From Enterovibrio gelatinilyticus (GTDB lineage Bacteria; Pseudomonadota; Gammaproteobacteria; Enterobacterales; Vibrionaceae), in the NCBI RefSeq assembly GCF_028683095.1, contig NZ_JAJUBC010000029.1:16688-80687 (forward strand): a DNA stretch of 64,000 bases, in the 5' to 3' direction. Position numbers and translations under genes: made by a program. Of this stretch, positions 52,358 to 61,069 are shown one piece after another; positions within the stretch are counted from its first letter, which is position 1, and every line of letters begins with the position of its first letter. Under the pieces are notes generated by a model that worked only from the letters and a program-made list of their open reading frames with translations, made no database searches and had not been told where the DNA came from.

Positions 52358-52867
52358 ATGAAACGGATTTTTCTCCTATTGCTTGTGCTTTTCGGGGCGG
52401 GGCTGTTGATGCCTTCCGATGCAGTTATTCCGGTAAAAAATGCCGCCTGTAACGATTGGAATGCGAAAACGTTCTGGTTCGAACCTTGGGGCAGTTCGGG
52501 TGTGCACAAAGGCATTGATGTGTTCGCGAAAGAAGGCACGCCGCTTCTTGCTGCCACCAGTGGATGGGTGACGTACGCTGGCGAAATAAGCAAAGGCGGG
52601 AAAGTGATCGCGATTCTTGGCCCAAAATGGCGGATCCATTACTACGCGCATCTCAAAGACATTTCTCCCACACTTGGACGTTGGGTATCCCAAGGGGAAG
52701 AAATTGGCTCGGTAGGGCGAACGGGTAATGCATTCAACAAACCCGCTCATCTTCATTATTCCGTGCTCACTCTCGCGCCTTACCCTTGGCGAATGACCAC
52801 GGAAACTCAAGGCTGGAAGAAGATGTTCTATCTTGATCCAGCCAGTGAGTTTGACGCGTGTCACTGA
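52358..52867 (+). CDS. M23-family (LytM-type) zinc metallopeptidase
   Basis: A 169-residue protein with an N-terminal signal or membrane segment (about 1-22) and an M23 catalytic domain. Zinc ligands are visible in GVHKGIDVFA (H-x-x-x-D) and PAHLHYS (H-x-H), with supporting GWVTYAGEISKGGKVIAILG. Such enzymes cut peptide crosslinks in peptidoglycan. The protein is short and lacks LysM or coiled-coil regions seen in NlpD and EnvC, so it is a minimal periplasmic version. It is divergent from yghU and convergent with znuA. Confidence 0.88.
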   Translation: MKRIFLLLLVLFGAGLLMPSDAVIPVKNAACNDWNAKTFWFEPWGSSGVHKGIDVFAKEGTPLLAATSGWVTYAGEISKGGKVIAILGPKWRIHYYAHLKDISPTLGRWVSQGEEIGSVGRTGNAFNKPAHLHYSVLTLAPYPWRMTTETQGWKKMFYLDPASEFDACH

Positions 52868-52900
52868 GAACAACACGCCTTTCTATGGCTGAGATACTGG

Positions 52901-53926
52901 CTATTTACACTGACTTAAACTTTTTACCATGGCTTCAATCAAGGTTTGATATTGCGTACTGCCAATAGGGAGACTTGCGCCCAATGGGTCCATGACACCA
53001 ATGGTTGAAATGCTAGTGCCTTGAAAGACATTCTTCACCAAGCCGGGGTTGTATTGGGGTTCGGTAAATACGCAATTCACATTCAGTGCTTTGACTGTCT
53101 CTCTGATTTCTTTAATGCGCTTAGGGCTTGGATCTTCTGCATCACCTAGAGATATTGCACCTGCTGCTATCACGTTAAAACGCTTTTCAAAATACTGATA
53201 AGCATCGTGGAAAACGATGAACTTCACCTTGCCGAGCTTGCCAATTTTGGCGTTCGTGTCAGCAATCAAGGCATTCAAAGAAGCAGTCGCATCAGCGGCA
53301 TTGCGTTTGTACGTTGCTGCATGCTCAGGGTCGGCCGCTGACAGTGTTTCTTGGATCACCGCTACCCATGCTTTGGCGTTTTCAGGGTCAAGCCATGCGT
53401 GCGGATCGTTGCCATGGTGATTGTGTCCATGATGGTCACTTTCATCTTTATGCTCGTCGTGACCATCATCGTCTTTATGTTCGTCATGATTTTTTTCATC
53501 ATCATGATGCTCGTCTTCGTCGTGATGCTCATCACGATGGTGTTCATCGCCATGATCACTGTGAGCTTCAAACGTCGCCCCTTCACGGTATATATGGGTA
53601 TGCGTCTCTTCCAATGCGAGCATTTCGACTTTCTGCGCTGAACCCGCGACATTGTCCAACGCTTTTTCAAGCCACGGTGTCAGCCCTTCTCCCATCCAAA
53701 AAACCACATCGGCATTAGACAGGGCTTTTGCTTGTGAAGGACGCAGAGTGTATTCGTGCGGCGAAGATTCTGCGGGAATCAATAGGTCAGGTTCGCCAAC
53801 GCCTTCCATGACTTGGCTAACCAGTGAATGAAGCGGCGCAATGTCCACGGCAACATTTGGGGTTGCTTGAACGTGAAAAGACATACTTAAGCCAAACGCG
53901 GCATAAGCAAATAGTGAGTGACGCAT
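52901..53926 (-). CDS. znuA: Zinc ABC transporter substrate-binding protein ZnuA
   Basis: A 341-residue cluster A-I binding protein with a signal peptide (about 1-21, HVQA). It has the first zinc His (DIAPLHSLVSQVM), PAESSPHEYTLRPSQ, a His/Asp-rich loop of about 55 residues (about 118-175) typical of ZnuA, then NDPHAWLDPENAKAWV and FIVFHDAYQYFEKRFN. It collects Zn2+ in the periplasm for ZnuBC. It is divergent from znuC with a perfect Zur-type palindrome between them. Confidence 0.95.
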   Translation of the reverse strand: MRHSLFAYAAFGLSMSFHVQATPNVAVDIAPLHSLVSQVMEGVGEPDLLIPAESSPHEYTLRPSQAKALSNADVVFWMGEGLTPWLEKALDNVAGSAQKVEMLALEETHTHIYREGATFEAHSDHGDEHHRDEHHDEDEHHDDEKNHDEHKDDDGHDEHKDESDHHGHNHHGNDPHAWLDPENAKAWVAVIQETLSAADPEHAATYKRNAADATASLNALIADTNAKIGKLGKVKFIVFHDAYQYFEKRFNVIAAGAISLGDAEDPSPKRIKEIRETVKALNVNCVFTEPQYNPGLVKNVFQGTSISTIGVMDPLGASLPIGSTQYQTLIEAMVKSLSQCK

Positions 53927-54021
53927 GAATATCTCCCTTTCAATGAGTCCTGTAAAAGCTCAAAAAATTCGTAAGTAGCCAGCTAACGTGAGTAAAAAAC
54001 TGACGTGAGTAGAAAACCTAA

Positions 54022-54043
54022 TTGTTATGTTATAACATAACAA
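54022..54043. promoter_or_regulatory. Zur box
   Basis: Perfect 22-bp palindrome TTGTTATGTTATAACATAAC plus AA, between znuA and znuC. It matches the form of the gammaproteobacterial Zur consensus (GTTATA/TATAAC core). Zinc-loaded Zur bound here should repress both transcription units. Confidence 0.85.
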
Positions 54044-54111
54044 ACATATCAGGCGTCACCCCTAGGATCTAGCGCTGTTTTCTTTTTGGGCTTTAATAAG
54101 GAAATGCCTCA

Positions 54112-54831
54112 ATGCTGATTGAGTGTCAAAACGTGTCCGTTCACCTTGGGCAACGAAACATTCTCCGCAACATCAATCTTTCGGTGCGTGCAGGCGAAAT
54201 TATCACCCTTGTTGGCCCTAACGGCGCAGGCAAAAGTACACTCTTCAAAACTCTTATTGGCGCACTTTCCCCAAGTGCTGGCGACATAAACAAAGCCCTT
54301 AATTTGCGCATTGGGTATGTCCCCCAGCGTTTATTCATTGATGACACCCTGCCTATCACCGTCTCGCGCTTTATGAATTTACCTCGCGCACATTCAAGCG
54401 AGGTGGTGGCGCAGGCACTTGCAGATGCAGGCGTTGCGGGGCTGGATAAACAACAGGTGATGGATTTATCAGGTGGACAGTTTCAACGTGTATTGCTGGC
54501 TCGCGCACTGCTTGGGGAACCGAATTTGTTGCTGCTCGATGAAGCAACACAAGGGTTAGACCATCGCGGCACAGCCGACTTTTACCGCCAAATCGCCAAG
54601 GTCAGAGAAACACGCGGTTGCGCCATTGTGATGATCAGCCATGAATTGCATGTGGTGATGAAACAAACGGATTGGGTGATTTGTTTGAACGGTCATATCT
54701 GCTGCCAGGGCGAGCCTGATGTGATCAGTGATTCGCAAGAATACCGCGCACTATTTGGTCTTGATGCGCACGACGACACCGCGTTAAATCTGCGCGAATC
54801 CCGCCGCCAACCCGCTACCGAGATGCTCTAG
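54112..54831 (+). CDS. znuC: Zinc ABC transporter ATP-binding protein ZnuC
   Basis: A 239-residue ABC ATPase. Walker A is GPNGAGKSTLFKTL, the signature is DLSGGQFQRVLLARALL, Walker B is LLLLDEATQGLD, and the H-loop lies in VMISHELHVVM. With ZnuB it imports zinc delivered by ZnuA. Its TAG stop abuts the ATG of znuB directly. Divergent from znuA around the Zur box. Confidence 0.95.
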   Translation: MLIECQNVSVHLGQRNILRNINLSVRAGEIITLVGPNGAGKSTLFKTLIGALSPSAGDINKALNLRIGYVPQRLFIDDTLPITVSRFMNLPRAHSSEVVAQALADAGVAGLDKQQVMDLSGGQFQRVLLARALLGEPNLLLLDEATQGLDHRGTADFYRQIAKVRETRGCAIVMISHELHVVMKQTDWVICLNGHICCQGEPDVISDSQEYRALFGLDAHDDTALNLRESRRQPATEML

Positions 54832-55710
54832 ATGTTTGATGACTTTTTGATTCGCGCAATGCTAGCCAGTGTCGGCGTCGCCTTAGCTGCCGCCCCGTTA
54901 GGTTGCTTCGTTGTGTGGCGACGCATGGCCTATTTCGGTGATGCAACGGCACACGCTGCAGTGCTGGGCGTGGCACTTTCACTCACTCTATCTACCCCGA
55001 TTTTTGCGGGTGTGTTGGTGGTGTCTCTATTAATGGCAATGACGGTTTCAGGCCTCAGTGGGCGAGGATTTGCCATGGATACGTTACTTGGTGTGATGGC
55101 ACACTCTTCTTTAGCGATTGGTCTTGTCGCCGTTTCTTTTCTTTCTGGCATTAGAATTGACCTGATGTCTTATCTCTTCGGGGATATTCTTGCGGTCGGC
55201 CCCACTGATGTGTGGTTAATTTGGGGCGGCGCAGCGTTAGTGCTCTCTCTCATTGCTTACCGTTGGTCTGGGTTACTTCTTTCTACGTTAAACCCTGATC
55301 TTGCACTGGCGAGCGGTTTTAATCCCAAACGAGAGCAATTCATTCTTACCCTTTCTCTTGCGATTGTTGTCGCCGTTGCGATTAAAGTCGTCGGTGTGCT
55401 TCTCATCGCCGCCATGCTAATCGTGCCCGCTGCAACGGCGCGTCCGTTGAGCCGAACCCCCGAAATAATGGCAGTGATGGCTGCATTAATTGCCGTGTGT
55501 GCAAGCTTAATCGGCCTTCGCAGTTCCTATGTGTTTGATACACCCACAGGCGCGACGATCGTCTGTGTGTGCACGTGTCTGTTTATGGTCACCAATATCG
55601 CCGCCAAGCTATTCGTACAGGGGCGGGAAAGGATCGCTTCACTAAAAGAAAATTCGGGAGAATCACGTGCTGAGAAAAAATCCGTCAGGTCACTACCCAA
55701 ACGTTTCTGA
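54832..55710 (+). CDS. znuB: Zinc ABC transporter permease ZnuB
   Basis: A 292-residue ABC-3 family permease with about eight membrane helices. It contains the family pattern RRMAYFGDATAHAAVLGVAL near the N-terminus, MSYLFGDILAVGPTDV and GVLLIAAMLIVPAATARPLS. The C-terminus has a hydrophilic tail of about 30 residues (from FVQGRERIASL) that is longer than usual and overlaps the next gene by 44 bp. Confidence 0.94.
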   Translation: MFDDFLIRAMLASVGVALAAAPLGCFVVWRRMAYFGDATAHAAVLGVALSLTLSTPIFAGVLVVSLLMAMTVSGLSGRGFAMDTLLGVMAHSSLAIGLVAVSFLSGIRIDLMSYLFGDILAVGPTDVWLIWGGAALVLSLIAYRWSGLLLSTLNPDLALASGFNPKREQFILTLSLAIVVAVAIKVVGVLLIAAMLIVPAATARPLSRTPEIMAVMAALIAVCASLIGLRSSYVFDTPTGATIVCVCTCLFMVTNIAAKLFVQGRERIASLKENSGESRAEKKSVRSLPKRF

Positions 55711-56227
55711 AAAGGCATTTATTGATCCCACAGCCATCATCTGTGGTCACGTCATCATTGAAGACAATGTGTTTGTGGGTCCATACGCCGTTATTCGCGC
55801 GGACGAAGTCGATGAAACGGGCAAGATGCAGCCCATCCACATTCAAAGGGATTCGAACATTCAAGATGGCGTCGTCATCCATTCGAAAAGTGGTGCAGCC
55901 GTAACCATCGGCAAACAGACCTCCATTGCTCATCGTTCAATCATTCATGGCCCTTGTGAGATAGGCGATGATGTTTTTATCGGCTTCAACAGTGTGATGT
56001 TTCGCACCACGATTGGCGATGGTTGTGTGATTCGTCATAACTGCGTGGTGGACGGGATTGATCTGCCGCCTACCTACCATGTGCCTCCTATGATGAATAT
56101 TGGCCCCGGCTTTGATCTCGATGCGATCGAAAAAGTCCCGCCTGAATATGCCAGCTTTTCTGAGTCTGTCGTTTCGGCAAATAACACCTTGGTTGAAGGC
56201 TACAAAAGGTTAGCGAATGAGTTTTAA
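55667..56227 (+). CDS. Gamma-carbonic anhydrase-like left-handed beta-helix protein
   Basis: A 186-residue hexapeptide-repeat protein: AFIDPTAIICGHVIIEDNVF, GPYAVIRADE, NIQDGVVIHSKSGAAVTIG, SIAHRSIIHGPCEIGDDVFIG and VIRHNCVVDG, with histidines placed as metal ligands in gamma-carbonic anhydrases. The GTG start at 55667 has CGGGAGAA 6-13 bp upstream, inside znuB. It is flanked by znuB and a COG0523 metallochaperone under one Zur site. By established genomic association such proteins are thought to replace or maintain carbonic-anhydrase-like activity during zinc starvation. Confidence 0.82.
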   Translation: MLRKNPSGHYPNVSEKAFIDPTAIICGHVIIEDNVFVGPYAVIRADEVDETGKMQPIHIQRDSNIQDGVVIHSKSGAAVTIGKQTSIAHRSIIHGPCEIGDDVFIGFNSVMFRTTIGDGCVIRHNCVVDGIDLPPTYHVPPMMNIGPGFDLDAIEKVPPEYASFSESVVSANNTLVEGYKRLANEF

Positions 56228-57233
56228 ATCCAACGAAATACACGCCGTACCTACCAATATTATTACGGGCTTTCTCGGCGTGGGGAAGACATCAACGATT
56301 TTACATTTACTGAAGAGTAAACCGCCTAACGAGCGCTGGGCTGTTTTGGTGAATGAGTTTGGTGAGATTGGTGTGGATGGCAGTTTATTTGAAGGGACGC
56401 ACTCCAAACAGCAAGGGGTGTTTATTCGGGAAGTACCCGGTGGTTGCATGTGTTGTGCAGCGGGTCTTCCCATGCAAATCGCGCTGACACAACTGCTGTC
56501 TGAAGCAAGGCCAGATCGTCTGTTGATTGAACCCACAGGGCTAGGCCATCCCAAAGAAGTGTTGGAGGTGCTGACGTCTGAATACTACCGTGAGGTATTG
56601 TCGTTGCAGAGAACGCTCACCTTGGTAGATGCTCGAACACTCTCAGACTCTCGATATACTGACCACGCGACCTTTAACCAACAGATTGCGATGGCAGACG
56701 TGGTGGTGGGCAATAAAGTCGATTTATATCGAGAAGGCGACACTTCGATGTTGGCTAATTACGTCAAAGAAAACGCTGCACCTCAGATAGACATTGTTCT
56801 CAGCCAAAATGGCGACATTCCGTTTTCTCTTCTGTTCGGGTCAAGCGCGAATCACTTATTGAACCGTCATGGTCATCACCATCACCATCATCACCATAAA
56901 CAATCCGCACCATTGGTATCTGAGCTTCCCCTTCCCGAGAGTGGCTTCCTTAAAGCAGAAAACCAAGATGAAGGCTATTCGAGCATCGGTTGGCGCTTTT
57001 CCGCGAGTAAAGTCTTCGACTATAGAAAGCTCTCGGCATTTTTACTGACCATTCAAGCGATGAGAATGAAAGCGGTGTTTATTACAAATACTGGCGTGTT
57101 TGGCTACAACCTCACCCTCGACGCGCTCGCTGAAATGGAACTGGATGATGCAATGGAAAGCCGCATCGAAATTATTTCAGATCGCCAATACGATGACTTG
57201 GAACCTGACTTGTTAGCCTGTGTGCTTGGCTAA
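56217..57233 (+). CDS. COG0523 G3E GTPase (CobW/ZigA-type zinc metallochaperone)
   Basis: A 338-residue G3E-family GTPase. It has Walker A GFLGVGKTSTILHLL, the metal-binding CxCC motif in GGCMCCAAGLP, LLIEPTGLGHPKEVLEVL, the NKVD base-specificity motif (GNKVDLYREG), a His-rich linker (HGHHHHHHHHK, about 222-232) and a CobW C-terminal domain (SIGWRFSASKVFDYRKLSAF). In low zinc these proteins deliver Zn2+ to client enzymes. It overlaps the gamma-CA-like gene by 11 bp, so the client may be that protein (inference). Last gene of the Zur operon. Confidence 0.9.
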   Translation: MSFKSNEIHAVPTNIITGFLGVGKTSTILHLLKSKPPNERWAVLVNEFGEIGVDGSLFEGTHSKQQGVFIREVPGGCMCCAAGLPMQIALTQLLSEARPDRLLIEPTGLGHPKEVLEVLTSEYYREVLSLQRTLTLVDARTLSDSRYTDHATFNQQIAMADVVVGNKVDLYREGDTSMLANYVKENAAPQIDIVLSQNGDIPFSLLFGSSANHLLNRHGHHHHHHHHKQSAPLVSELPLPESGFLKAENQDEGYSSIGWRFSASKVFDYRKLSAFLLTIQAMRMKAVFITNTGVFGYNLTLDALAEMELDDAMESRIEIISDRQYDDLEPDLLACVLG

Positions 57234-57370
57234 TCACTTTCACTGCATCCAAACGGGAGATGCGTCAGCCCTTTATGCCCCTTTGTTGAGGCTTTAAGAC
57301 AACAAAAATTTTGGAAATTTTCACGTTGCGGTATGCTGGTTTTTTCAGCCAACAAACGGGACGTTTTGCC

Positions 57371-57577
57371 ATGTTTTTTCGCGTTCTAAGCCTATTGGTT
57401 GCGGTAGGCGTTATCGCTCTTATAGTCACTCCCGATGCCCCTGAATCTCTGCGTTGGATGGTGTGGGTGTATCTATTTGTGATGTGCGGTGTCGGTATGC
57501 TTGCTATGAATGCGCCGAGGATACACCAATGGTGGTTAACGAAGGAGGCTGAGCTGAAATCGCGCTTTAAGCGTTAA
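57371..57577 (+). CDS. Small two-helix membrane protein
   Basis: A 68-residue protein with two hydrophobic segments (FRVLSLLVAVGVIALIV and MVWVYLFVMCGVGMLAM) and a basic C-terminal tail (AELKSRFKR). The ATG at 57371 is preferred over a TTG at 57311 because it begins at the first helix and has GGGA upstream. No family recognised. A bidirectional terminator follows. Confidence 0.6.
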   Translation: MFFRVLSLLVAVGVIALIVTPDAPESLRWMVWVYLFVMCGVGMLAMNAPRIHQWWLTKEAELKSRFKR

Positions 57578-57584
57578 CGCAACA

Positions 57585-57619
57585 AAAACAGGGAGATGGC
57601 AATGCCACCTCCCTGTTTT
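57585..57619. terminator. Bidirectional terminator
   Basis: AAAACAGGGAG-A-TGGC / GCCA-C-CTCCCTGTTTT long stem with A and T flanks, between the small membrane protein gene and the convergent helicase gene. Confidence 0.85.
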
Positions 57620-57655
57620 ATAGTCAGTTATCTGATTACGCGTTTAGCGTTGGAG

Positions 57656-58948
57656 TTACAGCCCCTTAAGCCATGCATCGACAGCAGCAGAATGGCCTTT
57701 GTTTTTGCGCTTTTTCTTACCCGTGCCTTCTGGTTTTGCCATTGGTTTTTCTTCTGCTAGTAGCGCTTCAACGGCAGCTTCATCCACTTCAAACCCTTCA
57801 ACTTGTTCACGCTCAAGTCGGATTTTGTTCTTCTTCTCGATGATTTTGAAGTGGTGATAATCTTCATGATCGATTAGCGACAATGCCAAACCGACTTCGC
57901 CAGCACGGCCACTTCGACCAATACGGTGCATGTAGTCTGCAGGGCTTCGTGGCAAATCAAAGTTGATCACTACCGGTAGTTTTTCGATATCCAAACCGCG
58001 GGCAGCAATATCTGTGGCGATCAATACATCAATGTCGCCAGCTTTAAAGCCTTCAAGTACACGGGTGCGCGAGGCTTGTGCTTTATCGCCGTGGAATACT
58101 TCGGCAGTAATGCCGCGCTTCGCAAGTTTGTCTGCGAGGTGTTCACAGGCTTTTTTAGCGTTAACGAAAATCAGCGCTTGTCGCCAATCATGCTCATGGA
58201 TCATATGCGCTAGTACGGCGGTTTTCTCGCCTTGGTTAACGGTGAAAACACGCTGAACCAAGGTGCTTGCATCTGCGCTTTGCAGTTGAAGCTCGATAGG
58301 ATCGTTAAGTAGCGTTTGGGTGAGCGCCTGAACTTGTTCTGGGAAGGTGGCTGAAAACAGTAAGGTCTGTTTTTTCTTCGGCAACATTTCCAACAGTGAT
58401 GAAAGCTCTTCAGTAAAGCCTAGGCTCAACATGCGGTCAGCTTCATCCAGAACCAGCGTGTTTACGCGTTCGAGCTTAATGGCGTTGCTTGAAATCAAAT
58501 CCAGCAAACGACCTGGGGTCGCTACAAGAATGTCTGTACCGCCACGTAGAGCAAGCATTTGGGTATTGGCAGAAACGCCACCAAACACAGCGACAGTTTT
58601 CACTGCGCCGTTAAAATGTACTGCGTAAGATTTAATGCTGTCTGCTACTTGCTTCGCCAATTCACGGGTGGGTACCAAGACCAGCCCTGTTACAAAGTTA
58701 CCTTTGCCACTTTTTGGTTTATCGCTTTGCTGTTCAACAATTTGTTGAAGCATTGGTAATGCAAAAGTGGCTGTCTTCCCTGAACCAGTGTTCGCGCCTG
58801 CAATGAGGTCACGTCCTGCCAATACGCTAGGGATAGCTTGCGCTTGGATCGGTGTTGGCTGTTGGTATTCCAGCTCTGTTAAGCGGGCTAACAGAGGGGA
58901 AATGAGGCCAAGTTCAGTAAAGTTGGCTGGCGTCTTTGCAGTAGTCAT
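57656..58948 (-). CDS. DEAD-box ATP-dependent RNA helicase (RhlE-like)
   Basis: A 430-residue helicase with the full motif set: Q-motif (YQQPTPIQAQAIP), I (AGANTGSGKTATFALP), Ia (LVLVPTRELAKQV), II (VLDEADRML), III (LFSATFP), and in domain two VLIATDIAARGLDIEKLPVV and HRIGRSGRAGEVGLAL. A short basic tail (GKKKRKNKGHS) may contact RNA. It unwinds RNA in ribosome assembly or decay. RhlE-like is a best guess from length and Q-motif context; SrmB-like or other subfamilies are not excluded. Confidence 0.9.
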   Translation of the reverse strand: MTTAKTPANFTELGLISPLLARLTELEYQQPTPIQAQAIPSVLAGRDLIAGANTGSGKTATFALPMLQQIVEQQSDKPKSGKGNFVTGLVLVPTRELAKQVADSIKSYAVHFNGAVKTVAVFGGVSANTQMLALRGGTDILVATPGRLLDLISSNAIKLERVNTLVLDEADRMLSLGFTEELSSLLEMLPKKKQTLLFSATFPEQVQALTQTLLNDPIELQLQSADASTLVQRVFTVNQGEKTAVLAHMIHEHDWRQALIFVNAKKACEHLADKLAKRGITAEVFHGDKAQASRTRVLEGFKAGDIDVLIATDIAARGLDIEKLPVVINFDLPRSPADYMHRIGRSGRAGEVGLALSLIDHEDYHHFKIIEKKNKIRLEREQVEGFEVDEAAVEALLAEEKPMAKPEGTGKKKRKNKGHSAAVDAWLKGL

Positions 58949-59028
58949 TCAGATAAATGCTCGAAGCTAAAATGTTAGCCAGACATTTTAGTGTATTTCG
59001 GGCCTCTTCAGTTAGTGATATTGATCAC

Positions 59029-60489
59029 TTATGACTTGCGAACGGTTTCAAGTGCGGCGTGATAGCACTTAGCTTTCTCATCAAACACGAACGTTAGGGT
59101 GTTGTGGATGCTTGCCAGCTCATCATCTTGATAGTGCGAAACGTAAAGCAATTGGCTGAGATTTTCCTTGGCGATCAGCTCCAAGGTATTCTTCATAAGC
59201 CGACGCCCGAGGTAATCCAAACCTTGGTAGGGTTCATCCAAGATCAGTAAGGTAGGTTGTTTAACGATGGCGCGGGCGATGAGTAACAGACGTTGTTGGC
59301 CGTATTCCAACTTACGAAAGGGCGTTTTGATGTATTGGCTCATGTGTAAGATAGCCATCCACTCTTTGGCGAGTTCGCGTTCTTTGATCGTTGGCTGGTT
59401 ATACAGGCCAATCGAGTCGTAAAAACCTGAAAGAATGACCTCTAACGCGCTGCAATTTACGCGATATTGCAGGTGTAATGCTGACGATACCATGCCGATA
59501 TGCTTTTTGATTTCCCAGATGGTTTCACCTGAACCACGTTGCTTACCAAAGATGTGAATGTCGTTGCTATAGCACTGTGGATGGTCGCCGAAGATCATGC
59601 CTAGTAGGGTACTTTTTCCGCAACCATTGGGGCCTTTTACATGCCAATGTTGCCCTTTGTCGATGCGCCAACTGACATCCGAAAATATGGTTTTGGTTGT
59701 GTATTCAACATGCCCGTCTTTCAATTCAAAAATTGGATTCTCAAACGGGGTTGAGTGCTGGTGGCGGCGAATTAACGCCATCATGTGCTCACTTTGCTCT
59801 TGAGATTGGGCTTTGAGCTGGGCAATAACAGGGTGGGAGTTCCATGCATTTTTATCCATGAGCCCATCGAGTTTCCCATGATTGAACAGGGCAATGTGGT
59901 CGACCCACTCTGGCATGTCTTCTTCGCGGGCAAAGGTGACGATCATTTGCACCGTTTGTGACAGTGTGGCTAGGTATCTTGCGAGCGAAGCACGATGGGC
60001 AACATCAAGTCCGCTAAATGGGTTGTCGAGAACCACAAAATCAGGCTGAGTCGCGAGTGCTCGGGCGAGCATCACTCGACGGGTTTCTCCGGTCGACAGC
60101 ACACGAAAACCGCTGTCAGCTAGGTGAGTCAGGTCAAGGTCTTCAATCAAGGTGCGAGTGAGCGATTCATTTTGGCTGTTCTCGTGAATCAAATCGAAAA
60201 CGCGAGTGCCTTCGTCGATGCGGTCGAGAAAATCGGTATCATCGTTGGCGATTTCTTCATCCAAAAGGCGCTGCTGTTCAACCAAAGACACTTGGGCAAC
60301 CTTGCCGTGACTTGTTTTGATGGCTCCAGTAAACGAGAGTTCATTGCAGAGCAAACCTCCAAGCAAGGAACCGATATCCCCTTCGGAGCTAAATACGGCC
60401 CATGATTGATTGTGGGCAATGACCCAATTGTCGATGGTTACAGCTGATATGGCGCTGCTTGCAGTAACCTGATCGAATCTGACTTCCAT
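59029..60489 (-). CDS. modF: ModF-like dual ABC ATPase with degenerate first domain
   Basis: A 486-residue protein with two ABC domains and no membrane part, matching E. coli ModF in order and length. Domain two (about 265-480) is canonical: GPNGCGKSTLLGMIFGDHPQ, FGKQRGSGETIWEIKKHIGMVSS (in part), LEYGQQRLLLIARAIV and LLILDEPYQGLDYLG. In domain one Walker A has become FSSEGDIGSLLGG, without the P-loop Lys, and Walker B reads FVVLDNPFSGLD with Asn in place of the catalytic Glu, although LSTGETRRVMLARAL is intact. ModF is linked to molybdenum metabolism in E. coli by operon context (modEF); that context is absent here. Soluble regulatory ATPase is the safest description. Confidence 0.88.
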   Translation of the reverse strand: MEVRFDQVTASSAISAVTIDNWVIAHNQSWAVFSSEGDIGSLLGGLLCNELSFTGAIKTSHGKVAQVSLVEQQRLLDEEIANDDTDFLDRIDEGTRVFDLIHENSQNESLTRTLIEDLDLTHLADSGFRVLSTGETRRVMLARALATQPDFVVLDNPFSGLDVAHRASLARYLATLSQTVQMIVTFAREEDMPEWVDHIALFNHGKLDGLMDKNAWNSHPVIAQLKAQSQEQSEHMMALIRRHQHSTPFENPIFELKDGHVEYTTKTIFSDVSWRIDKGQHWHVKGPNGCGKSTLLGMIFGDHPQCYSNDIHIFGKQRGSGETIWEIKKHIGMVSSALHLQYRVNCSALEVILSGFYDSIGLYNQPTIKERELAKEWMAILHMSQYIKTPFRKLEYGQQRLLLIARAIVKQPTLLILDEPYQGLDYLGRRLMKNTLELIAKENLSQLLYVSHYQDDELASIHNTLTFVFDEKAKCYHAALETVRKS

Positions 60490-61069
60490 GCGGGATACGC
60501 TTCCTTGTTATGCTCAAGGTATACATATATACCATCGAAAAAAACAGTATGTTACTACTTAAACCTTACGCTGGTTTGATTGTTTTATATGAAACTTGTC
60601 TAGACGTGAATATAAATAATGTCACATATGTTTAGCTTTGAAAAGTCCATATTTTTAGATGTTAATTATGGGTGAATCCCATTGTGTGATAATTATATGG
60701 TGCCTATTTTAGCCCATGTTTGATGCGCCGGTAATCAATATTCCCCATGATTTTTTAGTATGAGTAGAGATTAATATGTATTCATTTGCATGCATACGTA
60801 TGGTTGGTATTTATGATTCATATCATCATCTATTTTCGTGTATTTATAGGGTGGATGTATTTAACCCCCTCCATTAATCATTGATTAATATGCTGAATTA
60901 TATTTATTTTTGTGGGTGTAAAATTATTCACGAGAAAATCTCATTATATAAACAATTAATATCTCTTACTGTGAAGGTGGTGGTGATTTAAAAATTGATT
61001 TCCATTAAATTTTGTATGGTTTATTTCCTCAATAAATAAAATTATAAAAATCGGTCCACAGGAGCGGAT
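60490..61069. other. AT-rich upstream region of the giant adhesin gene
   Basis: About 580 bp, strongly AT-rich, without coding potential. Such regions are often targets of H-NS and of several regulators. No confident promoter could be placed by eye. AGGAG at 61060-61064 is the ribosome site of the adhesin. Confidence 0.5.

Noticed and set aside
53314..53718. His-rich plus-strand frames opposite znuA
   Set aside because: Shadow of the His/Asp-rich ZnuA loop on the other strand.
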